64,000 nt of DNA, taken from contig NZ_CP042171.1 of assembly GCF_005938645.2 (NCBI RefSeq), positions 3,038,001-3,102,000 of the forward strand, read 5' to 3'. This DNA is from Pedobacter sp. KBS0701. GTDB taxonomy: Bacteria > Bacteroidota > Bacteroidia > Sphingobacteriales > Sphingobacteriaceae. Under the pieces are notes generated by a model. It was given only the letters and a program-made list of their open reading frames with translations, was not told where the DNA came from and did not search any database. The position numbers were made by a program, and so were the translations under genes. Below, one piece after another: positions 8,517-17,152 of this stretch; within the stretch, counting starts at the first letter, position 1; every line of letters begins with the position of its first letter.

Positions 8517-9176
8517 TTAATCCAGTCTCATTTCAGGAATTTCACCCTCCACAACCAGTCTCCCCGCTGTAGATTTCTGTATAAATTCGATACTCACCCC
8601 CGGTGCACGTTCCAAAAGTTTAAAACCACCTTCAGGTAAAACATCTAAAACCGCAAGTTCGGTAACAATTTTCTTGATGCATTTCACACCGGTTAAGGGC
8701 AAGGTACATTTTGGCAATAATTTACTTTCACCGGCTTTGTTGATATGTTGCATGGCTACAATGATATTTTTGGCCGAGGCCACCAAATCCATTGCACCTC
8801 CCATTCCTTTAACCATTTTACCCGGAATTTTCCAGTTGGCAATGTCTCCGTTTTCCGAAACTTCCATGGCACCAAGAATAGTTAAATCTACTTTTTGTGC
8901 ACGGATCATTCCGAAACTCATGGCCGAATCGAAAATAGATGATCCAGGTAAGGTGGTGATGGTTTGTTTTCCGGCGTTTATTAAATCAGCATCTTCTTCT
9001 CCTTCAAAAGGAAATGGGCCCATGCCCAATAAGCCGTTTTCTGATTGCAATACCACATTAATTCCTTTTGGGATATAGTTGGCCACCAGCGTAGGTATAC
9101 CGATACCCAGGTTAACGTAGTATCCGTCTTTTATTTCTTTAGCGATGCGCTGTGCGATCTCTTCTTTTGAAAACAT
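8517..9176 (-). CDS. scoB: 3-oxoacid CoA-transferase subunit B
   Basis: The 219-aa product is the beta subunit of a succinyl-CoA:3-oxoacid (or acetate/acetoacetate-type) CoA-transferase, which moves CoA between acyl groups in ketone-body and fatty-acid use. The catalytic Glu is in SENGLLGMGP, and the GIGIPTLVANYIP and GAMDLVASAKN motifs are typical. It follows scoA on the same strand with 78 bp between. That spacer contains simple reiterated sequence, so co-transcription is likely but coupling is not tight. Confidence 0.92.
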   Translation of the reverse strand: MFSKEEIAQRIAKEIKDGYYVNLGIGIPTLVANYIPKGINVVLQSENGLLGMGPFPFEGEEDADLINAGKQTITTLPGSSIFDSAMSFGMIRAQKVDLTILGAMEVSENGDIANWKIPGKMVKGMGGAMDLVASAKNIIVAMQHINKAGESKLLPKCTLPLTGVKCIKKIVTELAVLDVLPEGGFKLLERAPGVSIEFIQKSTAGRLVVEGEIPEMRLD

Positions 9177-9272
9177 AAATTTTAATTGATTGAGTGAGTG
9201 AATAATTGAATGGTTGAATATTTTAATCTGCTATTCGACTTCAGACTGCCGACTTCAGACTTCAGACTTTCT
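9177..9272. repeat. Quasi-tandem spacer between scoA and scoB
   Basis: The spacer and the first bases of scoB's upstream neighbour contain reiterated short words: GATTGAGTGAGTGAATAATTGAATGGTTGAAT, written here as GATTGAGTGAGTG and GAATGGTTGAAT, then GACTTCAGACT three times (with one GCCGACTTC). Similar imperfect reiterations occur at 17107-17150, 28019-28080 and 29820-29850. Confidence 0.6.
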
Positions 9273-9959
9273 AACCGTTCGCTGCTCAATTCTTTTCTCA
9301 TATTCTTTGCCCTGAAAAATCCGGTGAACATAAATACCAGGGGTATGGATATAATCAGGATCTAATTCACCCGCCTCAACCAGTTCTTCCACTTCAGCAA
9401 TGGTAACTTTACCTGCCATCGCCATTACCGGATTAAAATTGCGACTTGTAGACCTGAAGATTAAATTCCCTGCTGTATCACCTTTCCAGGCTTTAACAAT
9501 GGCAAAATCGGCATCAAATGCATATTCCATCAAATAATCCTTACCATCAAAATTACGTACTTCTTTACCTTCTGCTACTTCAGTTCCTACACCAGCAGGG
9601 GTAAAAATTGCGGGCATACCATATCCGGCGGCAAGACAACGGGTAGCCAAAGTACCCTGAGGAATAAGGTCTACATCCAGTTCGCCACTTAACAACTGCC
9701 TTTCAAACTCGGCATTTTCACCTACGTAAGAAGAAATCATTTTTTTTACCTGACGCTGTTTTAGCATTAAACCAATACCAAAATCATCTACACCAGCATT
9801 ATTGGAAATGCAGGTTAAATTTTTAACCTGTTTGCTTACCAAAGCATTGATACAATTTTCTGGAATGCCACAAAGCCCGAAACCACCAAGCATTAGGGTT
9901 GCCCCATCTGATATATCTTTGATGGCCTCTTCGGCACCAGATACTACTTTATTTATCAT
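9255..9959 (-). CDS. scoA: 3-oxoacid CoA-transferase subunit A
   Basis: The 234-aa product is the alpha subunit partner of scoB. The glycine-rich CoA-binding loop [10 protein letters not shown] lies near residues 25-34, followed by [12 protein letters not shown] and the [18 protein letters not shown] region, as in the family. The two subunits form the active enzyme in the cytoplasm. The gene starts at the ATG at 9959 and is divergent from the small Cys-rich protein gene at 10087. Confidence 0.92.
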   Translation of the reverse strand: MINKVVSGAEEAIKDISDGATLMLGGFGLCGIPENCINALVSKQVKNLTCISNNAGVDDFGIGLMLKQRQVKKMISSYVGENAEFERQLLSGELDVDLIPQGTLATRCLAAGYGMPAIFTPAGVGTEVAEGKEVRNFDGKDYLMEYAFDADFAIVKAWKGDTAGNLIFRSTSRNFNPVMAMAGKVTIAEVEELVEAGELDPDYIHTPGIYVHRIFQGKEYEKRIEQRTVRKSEV

Positions 9960-10048
9960 CTTATGAATTTTTGGTTAGTGCGCTAAATTACAAATTGCCT
10001 TCAGAATGCAGCAATTATAATTTTAAATCTCTCAGGAATATTTATCAA

Positions 10049-10079
10049 TTGGAATTAATCTAAATAACCATTACCTTTG
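10049..10079 (+). promoter_or_regulatory. Promoter of the 54-aa Cys-rich protein
   Basis: TTG at 10049-10051 and TACCTTTG at 10072-10079 are separated by exactly 20 nt, a consensus Bacteroidota promoter. The start site would fall only a few bases before the ATG at 10087, giving an almost leaderless transcript. Confidence 0.65.
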
Positions 10080-10086
10080 TACAGCA

Positions 10087-10251
10087 ATGATTTACGAGAG
10101 AGAAGAAAGCCAGTTCATATTACCTACTGATCCAGAATTTCAAAAAGGGATGGGTTTTATTTTCAGCTGTACCGCTGAACACAAAAAATGTTGTGAAAAA
10201 TTTAAAAAAGGTAAACGCTGTAAAAAGTGCCCGGGTAATAAAAAGAAATAA
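10087..10251 (+). CDS. Small Cys-rich basic protein, 54 aa
   Basis: A 54-codon frame from ATG 10087 to TAA 10251 encodes MIYEREESQFILPTDPEF followed by a basic, Cys-rich tail (SCTAEHKKCCEKFKKGKRC, then KKCPG). Five Cys in the last 28 residues suggest metal binding or a small zinc-ribbon-like fold. The consensus promoter just upstream supports a real gene. It ends 2 bp before the convergent stop of the sugar dehydrogenase. I do not recognise a named family. Confidence 0.7.
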   Translation: MIYEREESQFILPTDPEFQKGMGFIFSCTAEHKKCCEKFKKGKRCKKCPGNKKK

Positions 10252-10253
10252 GC

Positions 10254-11342
10254 CTATTTCGCTATTTCTACAATCTTATCATCACTTCCATTGCTGGTAC
10301 AGATATAAACTTTGCCTTCAGGCGATTGGCAAACAGTCCTGATCCTACCATAAGTATTCACATAAAAATCTTTCGTTGCTGTAATTTTGGTCTGTGTATC
10401 ATCTAATTTTAACTGCATCAGCTTAGTTCCTTTCAACACCGCTAACAACAACGAATTTTTAAACTGAGGAATATAATCATTGTTGTAATAAGCCAAACCA
10501 CTTGGTGCAATGGTAGGTGTCCAGTTGATTAGTGGCTCTGCCACATTGTTCAAACTACAGAACGATTGTTCACCGCTTTCATTACAAAAACCTTTAATGT
10601 TCGGCCAACCATAATTTCGCCCTTTTTCAATAATATTGATTTCGTCATCCGAATCCGGTCCATGTTCAGAAGAAAATATTTTGCTGCCTACCTGAACCAA
10701 TCCCTGCGCATTGCGATGTCCTAAGCTCCAAACTAGATTATTTGGGTAAGGATTATCTGCAGGAATAGAACCATCTAAATTGATCCTTAAAATTTTGCCT
10801 GCCAATGAATTTATATTTTGAGGATTGGCCGTATCGGATGCATCGCCGGTACTAATAAACAATTTACCACCGCTGATCAACAAGCGTGAGCCATTATGTA
10901 TAGAAGCCGCAGGAATCTGATCGAGTAAAACCAATGGACCGGTTAAATTCCCTCCGCTATAAGTATAACGGACCACTTTCGCTTTGTAAGTGTTTCCATA
11001 TCCATAAATCACATATACATAAGGATTATCAGTGAAATCAGGATGTAAGACCATGCCCAATAAACCTCCTTCGCCATTGGTACGTACTTCTGAAATGGTT
11101 AATAATGGTGTAATTTGACCGGTTGAAGGATTCAAACGGCTGATTTTGCCTGCTTTCTCAGTAAACCAAATGAAATTATCAGGTCCGTACACCATTTCCC
11201 ATGGCAAAGTTAATCCTGAAACAACAACTTTTGCTTTTAATTCTACATCAGGCATGGTACCCGGATCTTCATTACTATCGTCAGTCTTTTTGCAAGTTGT
11301 GATAAATAATACCACAAAAAGGCAGAGTAAGATTTTTTTCAT
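10254..11342 (-). CDS. PQQ-dependent sugar dehydrogenase-like lipoprotein
   Basis: The 362-aa product is of the glucose/sorbosone dehydrogenase family, a six-bladed beta-propeller that oxidises sugars with PQQ. Visible hallmarks are LPWEMVYGPDNFIWFTEKAG, GEGGLLGMVLHPDF, HNGSRLLISGGKLFISTGDA, SLGHRNAQG and SSEHGPDSDDEINIIEKGRN. The N-terminus (MKKILLCLFVVLFITTC) is a lipoprotein signal, so it is exported. The real substrate and whether PQQ is bound cannot be read here. Its 5' side, 11343-11624, holds two similar 50-bp direct repeats. Confidence 0.88.
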   Translation of the reverse strand: MKKILLCLFVVLFITTCKKTDDSNEDPGTMPDVELKAKVVVSGLTLPWEMVYGPDNFIWFTEKAGKISRLNPSTGQITPLLTISEVRTNGEGGLLGMVLHPDFTDNPYVYVIYGYGNTYKAKVVRYTYSGGNLTGPLVLLDQIPAASIHNGSRLLISGGKLFISTGDASDTANPQNINSLAGKILRINLDGSIPADNPYPNNLVWSLGHRNAQGLVQVGSKIFSSEHGPDSDDEINIIEKGRNYGWPNIKGFCNESGEQSFCSLNNVAEPLINWTPTIAPSGLAYYNNDYIPQFKNSLLLAVLKGTKLMQLKLDDTQTKITATKDFYVNTYGRIRTVCQSPEGKVYICTSNGSDDKIVEIAK

Positions 11343-11436
11343 AACCGTAACGTTTTAAAAATAACACAGTTACGACTATAAAGTTTTGTGTGCAGTCAGA
11401 TGTTTCCATCTGACAGGCTAAATTGATAAAAGAGTA

Positions 11437-11544
11437 AGCAAACAGGATTTTTCTCAATGTCGGATGGTAACATCCAACACCACTACAAAGAGATTAGCAA
11501 CAAGATTTTTCTCAGTGCCGGATGGTAACATCCAATACTACTAC
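11437..11544. repeat. Two imperfect 50-bp direct repeats
   Basis: 11437-11486 and 11496-11544 share AGCAA-CAGGATTTTTCTCA, CGGATGGTAACATCCAA and a CACTACA/TACTACA end with few changes. Each has the small palindrome GGATGGTAACATCC. A third related palindrome (AGATGTTTCCATCT) lies at 11399-11412. They are followed by a piece of the dispersed CGCTACGCTTCAGTCGAGATGAC family at about 11563. No gene is visible in 11343-11624. Confidence 0.6.
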
Positions 11545-11624
11545 ATCAACTCTATCCATTCCGCTACGCTTCAGTCGAGATGACGCCTGCCCCATCTCAC
11601 ATCTCCTGTCTCAAATCTAACTCA

Positions 11625-14003
11625 TCAATTCAAATATACATACGTAATCCCATCTCCACCTCTATCTGCATGCTCATCTTCCATTCTATTCACCTGGCTA
11701 TATTTCCGTAAATACTCCCTAATCATTTTCCTCAAAATCCCATCACCTTTACCATGTATTAGTTTAATAGAAGGAAAACCAAGCATAATGGCTTTATCCA
11801 GGTATTTTTCAACTTCAAATAAGGCATCTTCCGTGCGTTTTCCGCGCAGGTCCAATTCAGCCCTAAAGTCCGATACTGCTTCATTCATACGTCCGGCAAA
11901 CGAGTGTGCACCGCTCTGAATCACTTTTTTAGCTTCCCGGTTACTTACCTTTTGTACACGGTTTTTCTTCACTGTCGAACGTAAATCGCCAATGGCTAAA
12001 ACCAGTTCATTCCGGTTAATTTCCAAAACCTGACCAATAGTTTCGCTATCTGTAAATTTAACCAGATCGCCCACTCCAATTTCACCCCCTACAACTACTG
12101 GTGCCGGCTTAGGACGCTCTTTTGGTATAGTATTTTTAGCGAGTTCGCGCTGCAAATTCTGGCGGAGCCCTTTAGTAACTTCTTTATCGGCCTGTTTTTC
12201 CTTAATCTCGGCAATGGTATTTTCTACCAGTTTATTGGCATTTTTAATAATATTTTGCGCCTCTTGCTTCGCTTCTTTAATCAGGATTTTTTTATTCTCT
12301 TCTAAAAATGTTTTTAACTTTTCATTTTCGGCAACCAGGTTTTTGGCCTTATTCTGCTGATTGGCCAAACTTACTTTCGCATCATAAACATTTTTCTTTT
12401 CACGTTCCAGATCAACCAACATTGTATCTACCCGGTTCTGGTTAGATCCTGTTTTCTCTTTGGCCAACTGGATCACTTCTTTTGGCAAACCAATATTCTG
12501 TGCAATTTCGAAAGCATAAGAACTTCCGGGTTTGCCCATTTCTAAAATGTAAAGCGGTTTCATCTTTGCATTATCAAAAAGCATTGATGCATTTTCCAAA
12601 CCAGGTGTATTCCCTGCAAACAACTTTAAGTTAGAATAGTGGGTGGTAATTACACCTCTCACTTTTTTATTGTTCAACACCTCTAAAACAGCCTCTGCCA
12701 TTGGTCCGCCAAACTGTGGATCGGTACCTGTACCAAACTCATCAATCAGCACCATTGTTTTTGGCGAAGCATGCTCTACAAAATAACGCATCTTCTTCAG
12801 GTGTGCACTGTAAGTACTTAAATCACTTTCTATCGATTGATCGTCGCCGATATCGGCAAAAATATTCTCAAAAATACCCACTTCACTGTTTGTATCAACG
12901 GGTATCAACAAACCTGTTTGCAACATAATCTGCAGTAAACCAACCGTTTTCATGCAAACCGATTTACCACCTGCATTTGGTCCTGAAACCAGGACCACAC
13001 GCGTTTCAGCATCGATATGGATATTTAATGGGGTAACGCTTTTCTTTTCAGCTGCGAAAGAGATGGATAACAAGGGATGCCTGGCATTGATTAGCCTGGT
13101 TTTCGGCTCCTTTAATAAACCGGGCATTTCGGCTTCAATATCTAAAGCAAACAATGCTTTTGCACGCACAAAATCCAATTTAGTAAGGAAGCCATGGTAA
13201 GAAAGTAATAATGGCGAATACGGACGAAGATCGTCTGTTAAAGCAATTAAAATCTTGATGATTTCGCGACGTTTGTCAAATTCTAAATCGCGCAGTTTGT
13301 TGTTTAAGGTAAAAACCTCTTCTGGCTCAATATAAACGGTTTGCCCTGTGGCTGATTCATCATGCACAAAACCTTTAAGTTTGCGCTTATTCTCGGCCAA
13401 TACCGGGATACACATCCTGCCATCACGAATAGTTAAGCTACCATCGGCAACCCAATTATTGGCTATAGCCTGTTTGTAGATCGAATCCATACGCTTTCGA
13501 ACATCTTGCTCCGCTTTAGAAATAGCCGAAGTAATCTCCTGCAATTCTTTTGATGCATTGGGTTTAATCTTTCCTTTGGCATCAATCACCGTTTCTATTT
13601 TACGCAGAATGTTTTTTTCGATTGGTAAATGCTCAAATAAAGCTTCGAGCGTTGGATAAACCTCCGCCCTTTCTTCAAAAAAGCGAAGCACCGAAAAAAC
13701 GGTCTGTAAGGAAGTATATACCTGGAACCACTCATCCTCTAAAAGATAAGTTCCTTCTACCCTGATTTTTTCAACCAGCGATTTGATATCAAAAAAGGTA
13801 TTGATCTGTAAGGGTTCCTGATTCTGCAGGATGCTCTTGAACTCGTTTGTTTGACGTAAAAATTTATCAATTTGATCAAAACGGTTCATCACTTGCATCT
13901 TTTCCACCATCGTTTGCCCCATGGGGCTCAAACAATGCTTGCTGATCAGTTGCCTGATTTCCACAAAACCTAAACGTTCTAAACAATTTTCGGGATATAA
14001 CAT
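11625..14003 (-). CDS. mutS2: Endonuclease MutS2
   Basis: The 792-aa product has the MutS2 layout: an N-terminal clamp/lever region, an ATPase domain with Walker A GPNAGGKS at residues 341-348 and Walker B VLIDEFGTGTDP near 420, a long coiled coil at about 520-630, and a C-terminal Smr nuclease domain (LDLRGKRTEDA ... IHGKGDGILRKMI). MutS2 proteins act in suppression of recombination and, in some bacteria, ribosome rescue; which applies is unknown. The start is 1 bp after the stop of the DUF4296 gene, so the pair is probably an operon. Confidence 0.94.
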   Translation of the reverse strand: MLYPENCLERLGFVEIRQLISKHCLSPMGQTMVEKMQVMNRFDQIDKFLRQTNEFKSILQNQEPLQINTFFDIKSLVEKIRVEGTYLLEDEWFQVYTSLQTVFSVLRFFEERAEVYPTLEALFEHLPIEKNILRKIETVIDAKGKIKPNASKELQEITSAISKAEQDVRKRMDSIYKQAIANNWVADGSLTIRDGRMCIPVLAENKRKLKGFVHDESATGQTVYIEPEEVFTLNNKLRDLEFDKRREIIKILIALTDDLRPYSPLLLSYHGFLTKLDFVRAKALFALDIEAEMPGLLKEPKTRLINARHPLLSISFAAEKKSVTPLNIHIDAETRVVLVSGPNAGGKSVCMKTVGLLQIMLQTGLLIPVDTNSEVGIFENIFADIGDDQSIESDLSTYSAHLKKMRYFVEHASPKTMVLIDEFGTGTDPQFGGPMAEAVLEVLNNKKVRGVITTHYSNLKLFAGNTPGLENASMLFDNAKMKPLYILEMGKPGSSYAFEIAQNIGLPKEVIQLAKEKTGSNQNRVDTMLVDLEREKKNVYDAKVSLANQQNKAKNLVAENEKLKTFLEENKKILIKEAKQEAQNIIKNANKLVENTIAEIKEKQADKEVTKGLRQNLQRELAKNTIPKERPKPAPVVVGGEIGVGDLVKFTDSETIGQVLEINRNELVLAIGDLRSTVKKNRVQKVSNREAKKVIQSGAHSFAGRMNEAVSDFRAELDLRGKRTEDALFEVEKYLDKAIMLGFPSIKLIHGKGDGILRKMIREYLRKYSQVNRMEDEHADRGGDGITYVYLN

Positions 14004-14004
14004 A

Positions 14005-14562
14005 TTATTGTACTACGGCTGGTGTGGGCAATGCACTCACTACTCCAGCTTTTTTTATATTGATAAGTGAATCGGCCTGTTTTTTCTTTTTGGCAATTGC
14101 CGCCACAGCTTTAACCTTTGATAAAGAATCTGGTTTCATTTTTTTTCTGATCGCAAGAGAATCGGCTTTAAATTTCTTTGCTATCACCAACGAATCAGCT
14201 TTAAACTGTTTTTTCCTAATTATTAAATCGGCTAACTCTGTTCCTTTTTTTTGTTTAGCCAACATTTTCTGAATGTTTTTATACATAGCTTCCAGCGCTA
14301 CAGGATTTGTATTATACCAGAGTAAACTTTTATTGTATTGGGCAGAATCTGTACCGAATTTTTTATAAATCCCCTTATAATAACCTGCACCAACCTTCTT
14401 TGCAGAATCTACTATATAAATACTGGAAAGGTACCCATCAACAATGTGCATGTCGTATAAAATCTTCTCCATTTTATCAGGTTTAATAATGCCATCAGGT
14501 ATACCAGGCTTACATCCAAACCATAATATAGCTGTCATTAAAACCCATATTAATCTCTTCAT
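14005..14562 (-). CDS. DUF4296 lipoprotein with ADSL repeats
   Basis: The 185-aa product starts MKRLIWVLMTAILWFGC, a lipoprotein signal. The next 90 residues (IIKPDKMEKILYDMHIVDGYLSS...) match the DUF4296 pattern of Bacteroidota envelope proteins. The C-terminal third is a reiterated Lys/Ala/Asp/Ser/Leu region: KADSL, KADSL, KPDSL and QADSL each between Lys-rich stretches, probably an extended or helical tail. I start at 14562, since the longer frame (to 14619) would place 19 residues before a normal signal peptide. It precedes mutS2 with a 1-bp gap and is divergent from yggS. Confidence 0.8.
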   Translation of the reverse strand: MKRLIWVLMTAILWFGCKPGIPDGIIKPDKMEKILYDMHIVDGYLSSIYIVDSAKKVGAGYYKGIYKKFGTDSAQYNKSLLWYNTNPVALEAMYKNIQKMLAKQKKGTELADLIIRKKQFKADSLVIAKKFKADSLAIRKKMKPDSLSKVKAVAAIAKKKKQADSLINIKKAGVVSALPTPAVVQ

Positions 14563-14631
14563 GCTTAATTTAAATATTATTTTTTGCCCAAATTGCGGCA
14601 AGGTTATTAATTTTACCAAAAATAGTTATAA

Positions 14632-15333
14632 ATGAGCATAGCTGATAATCTTAAACAATATAAAAGCGAAGTTGAATCAGATGGGGTAAAACTGATTGCA
14701 GTTTCAAAAACACAGCCAATTGAATCAATTTTAGAAGCATACAACGCCGGACAGCGCATTTTTGGTGAAAACCATGTACAGGAAATGGTTGAAAAAGAAG
14801 CACAACTTCCAAAAGATATCGAATGGCACCTCATCGGCCATCTACAAACAAATAAAGTAAAATACATTGCACCTTTTGTAAAATTAATACATGGGGTAGA
14901 CAGTTTAAAACTGTTGCAGGAAATCGACAAACAAGCGGCAAAAAACAAACGCGTAATCGATTGTTTACTACAGGTTTACATTGCTGATGAAGACACTAAA
15001 TTTGGACTCGGCTTTGATGAAGTGATTGAACTTCTCCGTGAAGAAGCCTTTGCTGAATTAAAAAATATCCGTATTGTCGGATTAATGGGTATTGCCACCA
15101 ATACCAAAAACGAAAAGCAAATAACGATCGAATTTCACGAGTTGAAAGTATTTTTTGATGGCATAAAAGTGAGTTTCTTCCGTAAAGAGGATTCTTTTAA
15201 AGAAATATCGACCGGAATGAGTGCCGATTATAAAATCGCGATCGAAGAAGGCAGTACAATGGTACGCATTGGCAGCAGTATTTTTGGAAAAAGGGTAATT
15301 AAACATTTTAAAAACGATATTTCTGCTAACTAA
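14632..15333 (+). CDS. yggS: YggS/PROSC family PLP-binding protein
   Basis: The 233-aa product is a YggS-type pyridoxal-phosphate protein, a single-domain TIM barrel that helps keep PLP balance and has no known catalytic reaction. The PLP Lys is in AVSKTQPIE. Further hallmarks are FGENHVQEM, WHLIGHLQTNKVK, LMGIATNT, STGMSADY, AIEEGSTMVRIGSSIFG. It heads a run of genes with 1-bp gaps (yggS, acetyltransferase, aspartokinase). Confidence 0.93.
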   Translation: MSIADNLKQYKSEVESDGVKLIAVSKTQPIESILEAYNAGQRIFGENHVQEMVEKEAQLPKDIEWHLIGHLQTNKVKYIAPFVKLIHGVDSLKLLQEIDKQAAKNKRVIDCLLQVYIADEDTKFGLGFDEVIELLREEAFAELKNIRIVGLMGIATNTKNEKQITIEFHELKVFFDGIKVSFFRKEDSFKEISTGMSADYKIAIEEGSTMVRIGSSIFGKRVIKHFKNDISAN

Positions 15334-15334
15334 T

Positions 15335-15802
15335 ATGGATTTTAACATCAGGTTTGCAACCGCTGAAGATTGCCCAAGAATATTAGAGTTGATTAACGAA
15401 CTTGCCGTTTATGAACGCGCTCCTGAAGAAGTAACTGTTAGCTTAGACCATTTTATCGATGCCGGCTTTGGTAAAAACCCTGTTTGGAAAGCTTTTGTTG
15501 CTGAAGTTGACAATAAAATTGTTGGGTTTGCCCTATATTATACCCGCTACTCCACCTGGAAAGGCTGCAGGTTATACCTCGAAGATTTTATTGTAACAGA
15601 AGAGTTCAGGGGAAAAGGCTTGGGCAAAATATTATTCGAAAAGGTAATAGAAGAAGCCAAAAACGGCAATTACAGCGGTATGGTTTGGCAAGTACTGGAC
15701 TGGAACGAGCCGGCCATCAATTTTTACAATAAATATAAAGCACATTTAGAAAGCGGCTGGTTAAACGCAGCGCTGTCTACAGCACAAATCAAGGCATTTT
15801 AA
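15335..15802 (+). CDS. GNAT family N-acetyltransferase
   Basis: The 155-aa product is a GNAT acetyltransferase with the acetyl-CoA-binding pattern FRGKGLGKILFEKVIEEA (residues of about 88-105) and the preceding YLEDFIVTEE strand, as in diamine/spermidine N-acetyltransferase-like proteins (the LYLEDFIV and VLDWNEPAINFYNK segments are typical). The substrate is not clear from sequence. It is 1 bp from both neighbours and is likely co-transcribed with yggS and the aspartokinase. Confidence 0.88.
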   Translation: MDFNIRFATAEDCPRILELINELAVYERAPEEVTVSLDHFIDAGFGKNPVWKAFVAEVDNKIVGFALYYTRYSTWKGCRLYLEDFIVTEEFRGKGLGKILFEKVIEEAKNGNYSGMVWQVLDWNEPAINFYNKYKAHLESGWLNAALSTAQIKAF

Positions 15803-15803
15803 T

Positions 15804-17066
15804 ATGGATATTTTTAAGTTTGGAGGTGCCTCGGTAAAAGATGCGGCAGGTGTAAAAAATCTGGCCAATATTGTTCGCGATTATAAAAAAGGAAACCTAC
15901 TGATCGTAATTTCTGCCATGGGCAAAATTACCAACAGGTTGGAAGACCTAACCCATGCTTTCCTCTCGCAAAATGATGAGGCACATGAAATTTTTGAAGA
16001 AATTAAACATTTCCATTTCAGCATTATAGACGAACTTTTTCAGGGAAAACACCATCCGGTTTATGATGACGTAGCCAATACCTTTGTCGAAATCGATTGG
16101 TTAATTGAGGATGAACCTGATAACAATCCGGATTATATTTACGATCAGATTGTATCCATCGGTGAGGTAGTTTCTACTAAAATTGTAGCAGCCTGGTTAA
16201 ACGAAATGGGTAATAAAACCCTTTGGGTCGATGCACGCAACTACATCCAGACTGATAATACGTACAAGGAAGGAAAAGTAGACTGGACAAAAACCAACCA
16301 GGTTATCCAGAAAGATTTAGTACCACTTTTAACCGATAATATCATTGTAACACAAGGCTTTATTGGCGGAACAAGTGAAAATTATACCACAACATTAGGT
16401 CGCGAAGGTTCTGATTATTCGGCAGCTATATTTGCTTTCTGTCTGGATGCAGCAGCTTTAACCATATGGAAGGACGTTCCGGGTGTATTAAACGCAGATC
16501 CAAAATGGTTTGATGAGACAGAAAAAATTGCCCAGCTTTCTTATCATGATGCCATAGAACTTACATATTACGGTGCAACGGTAATCCATCCCAAAACCAT
16601 CAAACCGCTTCAAAACAAAGGCATTCCGCTTTTCGTAAGATCATTTATACAACCAGAAGGTTCAGGAACAGCCATTACGAAAGAAAACAATCCTTTGCCT
16701 ATCCCCTCTTTTATTTTCAAGGTCAACCAGGCATTGATTTCTATTTTCCCTAAAGATTATTCTTTTATTATTGAAGAAAACCTGAGCAATATTTTTGAGC
16801 TTTTCCATAGGCATAAAATCAAAATCAATACCATGCTTAACTCTGCAATCAGCTTTTCGGTGAGTGTTGATGATCATCCTGTCCAGATTGAAAAACTGAT
16901 TAAAGACCTGTCAACCGAGTTTACAGTAAAATACAACAAGGGTCTGGAACTGGTAACCATCCGTTATTACAACCAGCAAACAATTGATCGTGTAACAGTT
17001 GAGAAGGATATTTTACTCGAAGTGAAGAGCCGCCATACCTGCCAAATGGTGATGAAAAATAAATAG
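15804..17066 (+). CDS. Aspartate kinase
   Basis: The 420-aa product is an aspartokinase, the first step of lysine, threonine and methionine synthesis. It has the KFGGASV motif near the start, TLGREGSDYSAA and the DPKWFDET region of the kinase domain. The C-terminal about 130 residues correspond to the ACT regulatory part. It is monofunctional, with no fused homoserine dehydrogenase. It follows the acetyltransferase by 1 bp; an 86-bp spacer with reiterated CTTGATACTT words separates it from the methyltransferase gene. Confidence 0.9.
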   Translation: MDIFKFGGASVKDAAGVKNLANIVRDYKKGNLLIVISAMGKITNRLEDLTHAFLSQNDEAHEIFEEIKHFHFSIIDELFQGKHHPVYDDVANTFVEIDWLIEDEPDNNPDYIYDQIVSIGEVVSTKIVAAWLNEMGNKTLWVDARNYIQTDNTYKEGKVDWTKTNQVIQKDLVPLLTDNIIVTQGFIGGTSENYTTTLGREGSDYSAAIFAFCLDAAALTIWKDVPGVLNADPKWFDETEKIAQLSYHDAIELTYYGATVIHPKTIKPLQNKGIPLFVRSFIQPEGSGTAITKENNPLPIPSFIFKVNQALISIFPKDYSFIIEENLSNIFELFHRHKIKINTMLNSAISFSVSVDDHPVQIEKLIKDLSTEFTVKYNKGLELVTIRYYNQQTIDRVTVEKDILLEVKSRHTCQMVMKNK

Positions 17067-17106
17067 TCCGAGGTCAGAGGTGGGAAGATATGAGTCCGTC
17101 TTAATA

Positions 17107-17150
17107 CCCGCTACTTGATACTTCCTACCTGATACTTGATACTACTCCAA
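17107..17150. repeat. Reiterated spacer before the methyltransferase
   Basis: The words CTACTTGATACTTC, CTACCTGATACTTG and ATACTACT follow each other with small changes. This is the same style of quasi-tandem spacer as at 9177-9272, 28019-28080 and 29820-29850, but with a different core word. Confidence 0.5.
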
Positions 17151-17152
17151 AA

